From positions 1 through 6,491 of the forward strand of contig LBSW01000034.1 of assembly GCA_000990145.1 (NCBI GenBank): a stretch of 6,491 bases of DNA, given 5' to 3'. The translations under genes were made by a program, and so were the position numbers. Under the pieces are notes generated by a model. The model searched no databases, was not told where the DNA came from, and saw only the letters and a list, made by a program, of their open reading frames with translations. Position 1 is the first letter of the stretch, and every line of letters begins with the position of its first letter. This document shows positions 1 through 4,907 of the stretch, piece after piece. Source of the stretch: Parcubacteria group bacterium GW2011_GWB1_37_13 (GTDB lineage: Bacteria; Patescibacteriota; Minisyncoccia; Phycocordibacterales; UBA9973).

Positions 1-143
1 ACTTAAATCTTCAAAAGAAGAGAATTTTTGTTCCGGAAATAAATAAATTTTTAAATATTGAAGTCTCCGTTCAAGGCCTACGCATCATGAAAAAGAATGG
101 CGCCTACGCTACCCTCCTCAAAGCTGGTTTGATAAAAGCGTAA
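1..143 (+). CDS. rpmB: Ribosomal protein bL28, C-terminal part (5' end outside the window)
   Basis: The gene is open from the left edge; the first complete codon is at 3-5 and the TAA stop at 141-143. The 46 visible residues contain NLQKKRIFVPE, then NIEVSVQGLR, and end MKKNGAYATLLKAGLIKA. This matches the bL28 C-terminal half, compare the E. coli pattern PNLHSHRF...LRVSAKGMRVIDKKG. bL28 is a large-subunit ribosomal protein. The start lies outside the window, so full length cannot be checked. The last 57 bp recur at 669-725 on the other side of hicBA. The hicA stop codon faces this stop with only 3 bp between them. I infer that this gene is the functional one and that its 3' end arrived with the hicBA cassette. 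The family call rests on pattern recognition of a short fragment but is consistent along its whole length. Confidence 0.82.
   Translation, partial: LNLQKKRIFVPEINKFLNIEVSVQGLRIMKKNGAYATLLKAGLIKA
87..143 (+). repeat. Left copy of a 57-bp direct repeat (3' end of rpmB)
   Basis: This segment encodes the last 18 residues and stop of bL28 (MKKNGAYATLLKAGLIKA). It matches 669-725 at 51 of 57 positions with no gaps, and the similarity stops at both ends of the segment. The differences are AAG/AAA, AAT/AAC, GCT/ACC, GGT/GGG and GCG/GCT, so four of five changed codons are synonymous and one is Ala/Thr. The two copies bracket hicBA, as attL and attR do for an integrated element. Confidence 0.92.
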
Positions 144-146
144 AGA

Positions 147-383
147 TTATTTCTTCTTTTTTAGTAAAAGCACAAAGTCTTCTTTTGAAATATCCAAGTC
201 AGTCAAAATTCCTAAAAGTGTTCCTTTAGGAATTTCTTTATTGCCATGAATTGGGATAGTTGTCTTCTTTCCATCAGAACATCGAAGTATATGGTGACTA
301 CCTTGAATGTGATCCAGCTCATAACCTATTCCTTTAAGAATTTTAAAAAGTTGTTTACCTTTTATGTTTGGCAATTTAGGCAT
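147..383 (-). CDS. hicA: HicA family toxin (mRNA interferase)
   Basis: The product is 78 aa, the usual size for HicA. HicA toxins fold as a small double-stranded-RNA-binding-like domain and cleave mRNA in the cytoplasm until bound by HicB. The family signature is clear: an N-terminal LPNIKGKQLFKILKGIGYE segment (4-22), then GSHHILR (28-34), where His30 is the expected catalytic residue, then a TTIPIHGNKEIPKGTL strand-helix region. I chose ATG 381-383 because the family begins just before the KGKQL helix. A longer reading from 447-449 would add 22 residues that merely lie inside hicB in another frame. The start overlaps the hicB 3' end by 8 bp, with AGAGGG just upstream as a ribosome binding site, so translation is probably coupled. 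The hicB-first order fits many hic loci. Confidence 0.9.
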   Translation of the reverse strand: MPKLPNIKGKQLFKILKGIGYELDHIQGSHHILRCSDGKKTTIPIHGNKEIPKGTLLGILTDLDISKEDFVLLLKKKK

Positions 384-630
384 ACACCCTCTTGCCAGCT
401 GAAAAAATTGGGATAGATACAGTTTCGATAGATTGAAGTCCGTTATCACTCGGAATTACATCGCCATGTTTAGCGCAAGAAAGAAGATATCCTTCGATTG
501 CTTCGTTTAGATTCTTTTTCGTATCTTCTATGGTTTTACCATAAGTATGACAACCCAAAAGAGCTGGTACAAAACCATGATATTGTTTGCCATCTTTTTC
601 AATTATAGTGCGGAATGAGTAGCTTTTCAT
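376..630 (-). CDS. hicB: HicB family antitoxin, short form
   Basis: The 84-residue product has the partial RNase H-like HicB fold: an N-terminal strand FRTIIEKDGKQYHGFVPALLGC (6-27), then TYGKTIEDTKKNLNEAIEGYL (29-49), the family's G-x-T...A/T-x-x-N-x-x-E-A-I helix. HicB binds HicA and blocks its active site. Many HicB proteins also carry a C-terminal DNA-binding domain (ribbon-helix-helix or HTH). Here only about 35 residues follow the helix and none look like such a domain, so autoregulation would need the HicB core, the complex or another protein. The gene precedes hicA, overlaps it by 8 bp and has a near-consensus promoter immediately upstream. The start ATG 628-630 is only 7 nt from that -10 box, so its mRNA is predicted to be leaderless. 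Confidence 0.88.
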   Translation of the reverse strand: MKSYSFRTIIEKDGKQYHGFVPALLGCHTYGKTIEDTKKNLNEAIEGYLLSCAKHGDVIPSDNGLQSIETVSIPIFSAGKRVYA

Positions 631-637
631 ACTTGAA

Positions 638-666
638 AGTATATCAAAAAAGAGTACCTAAGTCAA
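638..666 (-). promoter_or_regulatory. Promoter of hicBA
   Basis: Read on the minus strand, a -35 box TTGACT (661-666) is separated by 17 bp from a -10 box TATACT (638-643). Both are one base from the sigma-70-type consensus and the spacing is optimal. The -10 box ends 7 nt before the hicB ATG, placing the predicted transcript start on or next to the start codon. The -35 box ends 2 bp from the right-hand rpmB repeat, so the promoter lies wholly inside the inserted segment. The arms ACTT and AAGT (631-640) form a tiny dyad overlapping the -10 box; it is too short to call an operator. Confidence 0.8.
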
Positions 667-668
667 CG

Positions 669-725
669 ATGAAAAAAAACGGCGCCTACACCACCCTCCT
701 CAAAGCTGGGTTGATAAAAGCTTAA
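669..725 (+). pseudogene. Remnant rpmB 3' end (right copy of the 57-bp direct repeat)
   Basis: It encodes MKKNGAYTTLLKAGLIKA and a stop, the same peptide as the end of intact rpmB at 87-143 except for one Ala/Thr change. The bases upstream do not continue into bL28 sequence but into the hicB promoter, so this is a decapitated gene end. Its TAA (723-725) overlaps the helicase stop codon (722-724 on the other strand). I infer that this is where rpmB originally ended, before hicBA came in. Although it starts with ATG, it has no ribosome binding site or promoter on this strand, so I do not propose a translated 18-residue peptide. Confidence 0.8.
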
Positions 726-728
726 GCT
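719..728. repeat. 10-bp palindrome over two convergent stop codons
   Basis: AGCTTAAGCT is a perfect 10-bp palindrome containing the TAA of the rpmB remnant on the plus strand and the TAA of the helicase on the minus strand. It probably follows from two Ala-stop gene ends (GCT TAA) meeting tail to tail. No T-run follows on either strand, so it is not a convincing terminator. Confidence 0.4.
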
Positions 729-1972
729 GGTACAAAAGTTAATGCGGTGCCTTTTTTACCACTACGGCCAGTTCGGCCTATTCTATGCACATAGGTGTCG
801 TAAGTTTGCGGAACATCATAGTTGATAACATGTGTTACATCTGGAATATCTAGTCCCCTTGCGGCCACATCGGTAGCTATTAAGATATTTATCTTGTCAT
901 GTTTGAATGAATCCAAAATGCGAATGCGTTCGCGGCTTCTTTTATCGCCATGAATCCCGCCAACTTTAAATCCAAGCGCGTGCAATTCTTTGGCTAGAGA
1001 GTCCACGCTATGTTTCATCTCGCGGAAAATTAAAACTTTATTTGAGCCGTCCTTTTTTAAAACTTCGTGAAGCTTGGATAATTTTTCCTCTTTAGTTCGC
1101 ACGCGAATAACATCTTGATTGATATTTTTCGCTGTCTCGCCGGAAATTACAGAAATAAAAACTGGATTTTTCAGATAATGTTCCGTTAATTTTTTTATTT
1201 CCGGGGACAGAGTTGCGGAGAAAAAAAGTGTTTGGCGTTCCTTGGAAGTTTTGCCAATTATGTAAACCATATCTTCGTGAAAACCCATATCAAGCATCCT
1301 GTCCGCTTCATCAAGCACAATGGAATGGCACGTAGATAAGTCTAAAATTTTTTTATCAATTAAATCCCGCAAGCGCCCCGGCGTGCCAATAATAAATGAG
1401 ACTCCGAGTTTTATTTCCCTGATCTGCTTCATTATCGGAAGGCCTCCCACACAGGCTACAGAAAACATTCCGAATCCGAAAGCCAGGGTTTTAAAATCAC
1501 TTTCTATTTGCAACGCCAATTCACGAGTCGGAGCCATTATCAAGACAGTTTCTTTTTTAGCCTGCCCCTTTGTTTTATAAATTTTTTCAATCAGAGGCAA
1601 AATAAAGGCCGCAGTTTTGCCTGTACCGGTATTTGCCATACCGAAGACGTCACGACCAGTAAGAACTGTAGGTATCGCTTGATCTTGTATGGGTCGAGGG
1701 TGAATGAAACCAGCGGATTTTATATTTTTATGAAGTTGCGGATTAAAGGGAAAATCAACAAAAGTATGTTTCGGAACATATGGTTTTTCTTCAACATGCT
1801 GTTCTTTTTTTATGAAACGAGAAAAATCTATCCGTTCGCCTCTGGATCTTTTGTTGCTCCTATGTGGACCTTTGTTTCGTTTACTGTGATAGATTGATTT
1901 CTTTCCCTTAAAACGAGAATACTTACTGAACCCGCCTGTCGAATGGGCAGGTTTTCCAAATTTGTTGTTCAT
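722..1972 (-). CDS. DEAD-box ATP-dependent RNA helicase (RhlE-like)
   Basis: This 416-residue protein has every core helicase motif: Q-motif region PRPIQDQAIP (92-101), Walker A ANTGTGKT (113-120), PTRELALQ (148-155), GTPGR (196-200), DEAD (221-224), SAT (252-254), ATDVAARGLDIP and HRIGRTGR (396-403). It should unwind or remodel RNA using ATP, for example in ribosome assembly or cold adaptation. Residues 1-66 form a low-complexity tail rich in Lys, Arg, Ser and Gly, likely disordered and RNA-binding. The protein ends only 13 residues after motif VI (SGKKGTALTFVPA). That is short for RhlE-type enzymes, but I cannot tell whether it is truncated. The N-terminal Met lies behind a good promoter. 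The stop overlaps the rpmB remnant. The precise paralogue (RhlE, CsdA, DbpA) cannot be fixed, so no symbol is given. Confidence 0.93.
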   Translation of the reverse strand: MNNKFGKPAHSTGGFSKYSRFKGKKSIYHSKRNKGPHRSNKRSRGERIDFSRFIKKEQHVEEKPYVPKHTFVDFPFNPQLHKNIKSAGFIHPRPIQDQAIPTVLTGRDVFGMANTGTGKTAAFILPLIEKIYKTKGQAKKETVLIMAPTRELALQIESDFKTLAFGFGMFSVACVGGLPIMKQIREIKLGVSFIIGTPGRLRDLIDKKILDLSTCHSIVLDEADRMLDMGFHEDMVYIIGKTSKERQTLFFSATLSPEIKKLTEHYLKNPVFISVISGETAKNINQDVIRVRTKEEKLSKLHEVLKKDGSNKVLIFREMKHSVDSLAKELHALGFKVGGIHGDKRSRERIRILDSFKHDKINILIATDVAARGLDIPDVTHVINYDVPQTYDTYVHRIGRTGRSGKKGTALTFVPA

Positions 1973-1981
1973 TACTGATTA

Positions 1982-2010
1982 AGTAAAGCATTTTATAACT
2001 GTTTTGTCAA
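1982..2010 (-). promoter_or_regulatory. Promoter of the DEAD-box helicase gene
   Basis: On the minus strand a perfect -35 box TTGACA (2005-2010) is followed after 17 bp by TTTACT (1982-1987), a weaker -10 box preceded by TGC, which gives an extended -10 (TGn). The -10 box ends 9 nt before the helicase ATG, so the transcript should start about 3 nt upstream of it. There is no room for a Shine-Dalgarno sequence and none is seen (AATCAGTA precedes ATG). A TATAAA on the same strand is only 7 bp from the -35 box and is too close to be the partner. Confidence 0.65.
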
Positions 2011-2033
2011 TGTTTTAATTTAGATAAAAAAGT

Positions 2034-2039
2034 TATACT
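2034..2039 (+). promoter_or_regulatory. -10 box of the thyA-folA-dcd promoter
   Basis: TATACT is identical to the hicB -10 box and, as there, ends exactly 7 nt before the start codon (ATG 2047). The matching -35 position at 17-bp spacing holds TGTTTT (2011-2016), a poor match. TTGTCA at 2004-2009 is a better hexamer but 24 bp away. The -35 positions of this promoter and the divergent helicase promoter are back to back, so the two could compete for polymerase. A leaderless thyA mRNA is predicted. Confidence 0.55.
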
Positions 2040-2046
2040 AAAAAAT

Positions 2047-2988
2047 ATGCAAGGCAAACATGTAGATGAGTCATACTTGGATCTCTTGGAACATATTTTA
2101 AAAAATGGAACTGAAAAAACTGACCGCACAGGCACAGGAACAAAGAGCTTGCTGGGATATCAAATGAGATTTAACCTTGCTGACGGCTTCCCTCTTCTTA
2201 CTACTAAAAAGGTGCCAATAAAATCCATTATCCACGAACTTTTATGGTTTATGCGCGGAGATACTAATTTAAAATATTTAGCAGATAATAATGTGCATAT
2301 TTGGGATGAGTGGCCATATAAGGCGTATTTGATTAAAAATAAAATTAATGTGCCGAAAACCGGCAGTGAAGAATGGAATACCGGCATTAAAGAATTTGTG
2401 GAAAAAATAAAAAATGATTCAAGCTTTGCGAAAGAATACGGAAATTTAGGACCTATTTATGGATATCAATGGCGAAGCTGGCCAACGCCAAGCGGCGAAC
2501 ATATAGATCAACTCGCAAATATAGTAGAGGAGATAAAAAAGAATCCTAATTCTCGTCGGTTGATTATATCGGCCTGGAATGTAGCTGATATTGATGAAAT
2601 GGCGAAAGCTGGACTTCCTCCGTGTCATTGTTTTTTTCAATTCTATGTAGTAAACAATAAATTATCTTGCCAGCTTTATCAGCGTTCGTGTGATACTTTT
2701 CTAGGAGTACCATTCAATATAGCTTCGTATGCTTTATTCACAATGATCATAGCTCAGATTTGTGGACTTGAAACCGGAGAATTCGTTTGGACTGGAGGTG
2801 ATGTGCATTTATATTTAAATCATTTAGAGCAAGCAAACTTGCAAATCTCTCGCCGCAATGACATTCGCCCGCTTCCAAAAATGAAAATAAATTCTAACAA
2901 AAAAAGATTGGAAGATTTTACAATAGATGATTTTGAGTTAGTTGACTACAATCCCCACGAAAGCATCAAGGCGCCCATCGCCGTATAA
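2047..2988 (+). CDS. thyA: Thymidylate synthase
   Basis: ThyA transfers a methylene group from 5,10-methylene-tetrahydrofolate to dUMP and reduces it, giving dTMP and dihydrofolate. The product is 313 residues, the length of the Lactobacillus casei type, which carries an extra segment in the small domain (about residues 90-135 here) absent from the 264-residue E. coli enzyme. Visible motifs are DRTGTGT (26-32, phosphate-binding Arg27), RR (170-171), the catalytic Cys193-His194 in [42 protein letters not shown], and the typical C-terminal end IKAPIAV. The gene is intact. ATG 2047 gives the usual short lead before [10 protein letters not shown]. It heads a plus-strand cluster with folA 4 nt downstream, which recycles the dihydrofolate made here. 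No Shine-Dalgarno sequence precedes it. Confidence 0.97.
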   Translation: MQGKHVDESYLDLLEHILKNGTEKTDRTGTGTKSLLGYQMRFNLADGFPLLTTKKVPIKSIIHELLWFMRGDTNLKYLADNNVHIWDEWPYKAYLIKNKINVPKTGSEEWNTGIKEFVEKIKNDSSFAKEYGNLGPIYGYQWRSWPTPSGEHIDQLANIVEEIKKNPNSRRLIISAWNVADIDEMAKAGLPPCHCFFQFYVVNNKLSCQLYQRSCDTFLGVPFNIASYALFTMIIAQICGLETGEFVWTGGDVHLYLNHLEQANLQISRRNDIRPLPKMKINSNKKRLEDFTIDDFELVDYNPHESIKAPIAV

Positions 2989-2992
2989 AAAT

Positions 2993-3484
2993 ATGATCTC
3001 ACTAATCGCGGCAATTGGTAAAAATAATGAATTGGGTAAAAACAATACTCTTGTTTGGAGCATGCCGACAGATTTAAAATATTTTAGAAAAACAACCTCT
3101 GGTCACCCTGTTATTATGGGTAGAAAAACTTTTGAATCCATCGGCCGACCAATGCCCAATAGAAGAAATATAGTAATCACACGCGATCAAAATTATAAAA
3201 AAGATGGTATTGAAGTAGCGCATTCTTTGGAGGAAGCTTTAAATTTAGTACCACATAAAAAAGAAGAAATTTTCATAATCGGCGGAGCTGAAATTTACAA
3301 GCAAGCCATGCCTATAGCGGATAAACTCTATATCACCCATATTGAAGCAGAAGATAAAGATGCTGATGCTTTTTTTCCTGAAATTATTCCGATTGTTTGG
3401 AACGAGATATCGCGCGAAGAAAGAAAAAAGGACGAGAAAAACTCTTTTAACTACACTTTTTCAGTATATAAAAAATTTATCTAA
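2993..3484 (+). CDS. folA: Dihydrofolate reductase
   Basis: It reduces dihydrofolate to tetrahydrofolate with NADPH, restoring the cofactor used by ThyA. The 163-residue product is standard length. It begins MISLIAAIGKNNELGKNN, the family N-terminus, and then has W22-S-M-P-x-D27, with Asp27 at the same number as the catalytic Asp in E. coli. PVIMGRKTFESIGRP and NIVITR follow for NADPH binding, then IFIIGGAEIYKQ and KLYITHIEAE. I start at ATG 2993. An earlier in-frame ATG at 2942 would overlap thyA by 47 bp and add 17 residues foreign to the family. The start lies 4 nt after the thyA stop without a Shine-Dalgarno sequence, so translation is probably by re-initiation after thyA. Confidence 0.95.
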   Translation: MISLIAAIGKNNELGKNNTLVWSMPTDLKYFRKTTSGHPVIMGRKTFESIGRPMPNRRNIVITRDQNYKKDGIEVAHSLEEALNLVPHKKEEIFIIGGAEIYKQAMPIADKLYITHIEAEDKDADAFFPEIIPIVWNEISREERKKDEKNSFNYTFSVYKKFI

Positions 3485-3512
3485 TTGACAAAATAACTAA
3501 TTATGCGAAACT
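3485..3512 (+). promoter_or_regulatory. Possible internal promoter before dcd
   Basis: The 34-nt gap between folA and dcd opens with a perfect TTGACA (3485-3490), immediately after the folA stop. The best partner is GAAACT (3507-3512) at 16-bp spacing. It matches TATACT, the -10 box used elsewhere in this window, at four of six positions and ends 6 nt before the dcd ATG. The layout mirrors the other promoters here, but the -10 box is weak. Confidence 0.28.
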
Positions 3513-3518
3513 AAAAAA

Positions 3519-4067
3519 ATGATTTTATCAGATAAAAAAATTATTGCGGAGATGAAAAGAGGTAATATCGTGATAAAGCCTTTTGATATTAAAAATATGG
3601 GCGGAAATTCTTATGATGTTCACTTAAGTAAATACTTTTCACAGTATGTCGATAAAACATTGGATGCGAAAAAACATAATAAGGTTAAACATTTTGAAAT
3701 TCCGGAGATAGGTTTTGTATTAAAGCCGGGTCAGTTATATTTGTGTACGACGGTTGAATATACAGAAACACATAAACACGTACCGTTTTTGGAAGGCAAA
3801 TCTTCAACTGGCAGACTTGGCATCGACATACACGCCACCGCCGGCAAAGGAGATGTGGGGTATTGCGGATACTGGACAATGGAAATATCCACTTCCAAGC
3901 CCGTTCGAATATATCCGGGAATGCAAATCGCTCAGCTTATTTATTATGCCGTAGATGGAAAAGTAGAGAGAATTTATACAAAAAAGAAAAACTCAAAATA
4001 TTTTAACGAGGATCAGTTGCCGAGAGAATACATGGGTTGGAAAAATTTTGATAAGAAAAATTTTTAG
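3519..4067 (+). CDS. dcd: dCTP deaminase, possibly bifunctional dCTP deaminase/dUTPase
   Basis: Dcd removes the amino group of dCTP to give dUTP; bifunctional members also release pyrophosphate to give dUMP, the ThyA substrate. The 182-residue product fits the family. It begins MILSDKKIIAEMKRG, followed by GGNSYDVHL (28-36), LKPGQLYLCTTVEY, EGKSSTGRLGI (92-102, nucleotide and phosphate contacts), HATAGKGDVGY (105-115), the catalytic Glu122 in TMEIS, RIYPGMQIAQL (130-140) and a C-terminal SKYFNEDQLP lid region. TAG at 107-109 resembles bifunctional archaeal and mycobacterial enzymes rather than the E. coli TAH, but activity cannot be settled from this. Lys94 replaces the Arg common in G-R-S-S. 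No separate dut gene is in the window. Its stop overlaps the opposing ATP-grasp stop by 4 bp. Confidence 0.92.
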   Translation: MILSDKKIIAEMKRGNIVIKPFDIKNMGGNSYDVHLSKYFSQYVDKTLDAKKHNKVKHFEIPEIGFVLKPGQLYLCTTVEYTETHKHVPFLEGKSSTGRLGIDIHATAGKGDVGYCGYWTMEISTSKPVRIYPGMQIAQLIYYAVDGKVERIYTKKKNSKYFNEDQLPREYMGWKNFDKKNF

Positions 4068-4519
4068 TCTTTCTTTCCAAGCGCCTTTAGAACTTTTAGA
4101 TACATAGTTTCAACAATTTTGCGTTGTTTTCTGCCAGTGGTAACATAATGATCTAACCCCGGAGCGGCGTTAATTTCGATAATATAGTATCGGCAACTTT
4201 TTGGATTCTTTGTAATATCTCCTTTGGTCAGCATAATATCCACCCCAGAAATACGAAGTCCCATATCTTTTGTGACATTTATGGCAATCTTTTTAAAACC
4301 AGGATGAATAACGTTTGTCACATCAACAGCATCGCCGCCAGTTGATAAATTGGCATTATCGAGCAAATAAATTTTTTTATTTTTTGGTAAAATAGTATTT
4401 AAAGTATATCCTGCGTGTTTTAATTTTAATTTAATTCTTTTATCTTTAAAATTTATTTTTGTGTCGCGTTCATTCAAAATAAAATCTTTCTGTTTTTGTT
4501 TCAAAAGAATCTTTTTCAT
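4064..4519 (-). pseudogene. Cyanophycin-synthetase-like ATP-grasp ligase, C-terminal fragment of a broken gene
   Basis: This 151-codon reading frame carries the second half of a CphA/RimK-type ATP-grasp domain: GYTLNTILPKNKKIYLL (37-53), the hallmark NANLSTGG (55-62), GVDIM with Asp94, and IIEINAAPGLDHY with Glu115 and Asn117, the Mg2+-binding residues. Such enzymes use ATP to make a carboxyl phosphate and form an amide bond. The N-terminal half is in another frame at 4470-4907. The two frames overlap by 50 bp, and this frame is closed at TAG 4526-4528. Aligned by memory to CphA, about 50-60 residues between the glycine-rich loop and this segment are missing, including the VE-x-F-x-x-G-x-D-Y-R strand that contacts the adenine. 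I therefore infer a deletion not divisible by three, not a short separate gene. The first few residues from ATG 4519 are probably out of register with the family. Confidence 0.72.
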
Positions 4520-4907
4520 TCCAAGCTACGCAAACACCGGAACCTTGACTTTGACTGTTCGGTTTCACTATTACCGGATAGCCAAGTTTTTTTGCATATT
4601 TTTTTCCATACGAAATAGTACGATTACTTTTTACTGTCTTTGCCCAGCTATCTTTAAAAACAGTTTCTCCGGGAATTACAGAGTAGCCCTTTTTTTTCAT
4701 AAAAAATTTTGCATAATCTTTATCTTTGGCAATATCCGCCGAAGCAATATGATTTAAATCCAAAGAATAAAAACGCAGCGATCTCACCAAGCCGTTTCGG
4801 TAAATTATCTGAGCCGCCACTCCCCATTCCGGCTCGACAATAACTCTCGCGCCGACTTTCGGCGCAAGTTTCATAATGAGATTAGTCAAGTATGGAAGCT
4901 TATTCAT
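4470..4907 (-). pseudogene. Cyanophycin-synthetase-like ATP-grasp ligase, N-terminal fragment of a broken gene
   Basis: This 145-codon frame carries the first half of the same enzyme: a family-typical lead with YSLDLNHIASADIAKDKDYAK (47-67), where the protein enters the pre-ATP-grasp helix, then GYPVIVKPNSQSQGSGV (109-125) with Lys115 and the glycine-rich ATP loop. Normal-looking sequence runs to about NEKDSFE and then to a TGA stop (4470-4472). The ATG (4905-4907) overlaps the TGA of the CofE-like gene as ATGA, so it was translationally coupled to it. Neither fragment has a complete ATP site. Loss of function is inferred; an assembly error at one point could produce a frameshift but would not by itself explain the missing middle segment. 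Confidence 0.72.

Larger units (their letters stand above)
144..668. mobile_element. Putative hicBA cassette inserted at the rpmB 3' end
   Basis: The 525 bp between the two rpmB 3'-end copies contain only hicB, hicA and their promoter. With one repeat copy the inserted unit is 582 bp. The right-hand repeat copy abuts the convergent helicase gene so closely that their stop codons overlap, which suggests that it marks the original end of rpmB and that the left copy came in with hicBA. No integrase, transposase or terminal inverted repeat is visible, so the element would depend on homologous recombination or on a recombinase supplied elsewhere. The repeat and the gene content are seen; mobility is inferred. 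Confidence 0.5.

Noticed and set aside
384..449. N-terminal extension of hicA to ATG 447-449
   Set aside because: The added residues lie inside hicB in another frame, do not resemble HicA, and the internal ATG has a good ribosome binding site.
669..725. An 18-codon ATG-to-TAA frame as a small peptide gene
   Set aside because: It is identical in frame to the bL28 C-terminus and has no promoter or ribosome binding site on that strand. A gene remnant explains it better.
87..725. Integron attC sites or a two-unit CRISPR array
   Set aside because: The repeats are coding, non-palindromic over their length, only two in number and 525 bp apart.
1508..1897. 129-codon plus-strand frame inside the helicase gene
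   Set aside because: It is antisense to a fully motif-complete helicase, has no recognisable domain and looks like a shadow. The same holds for frames at 1320-1580, 4461-4757, 4953-5144, 5367-5579 and 5775-6002 (+) and at 2160-2387, 2446-2640, 3685-3879 and 5680-5952 (-).
2942..2992. Earlier start for dihydrofolate reductase
   Set aside because: It would overlap thyA by 47 bp and add residues before the conserved MISLIAAIG N-terminus.
4470..4528. Programmed ribosomal frameshift joining the two ATP-grasp halves
   Set aside because: No clear slippery heptamer with a downstream structure is seen, and a frameshift would not supply the missing middle of the domain.
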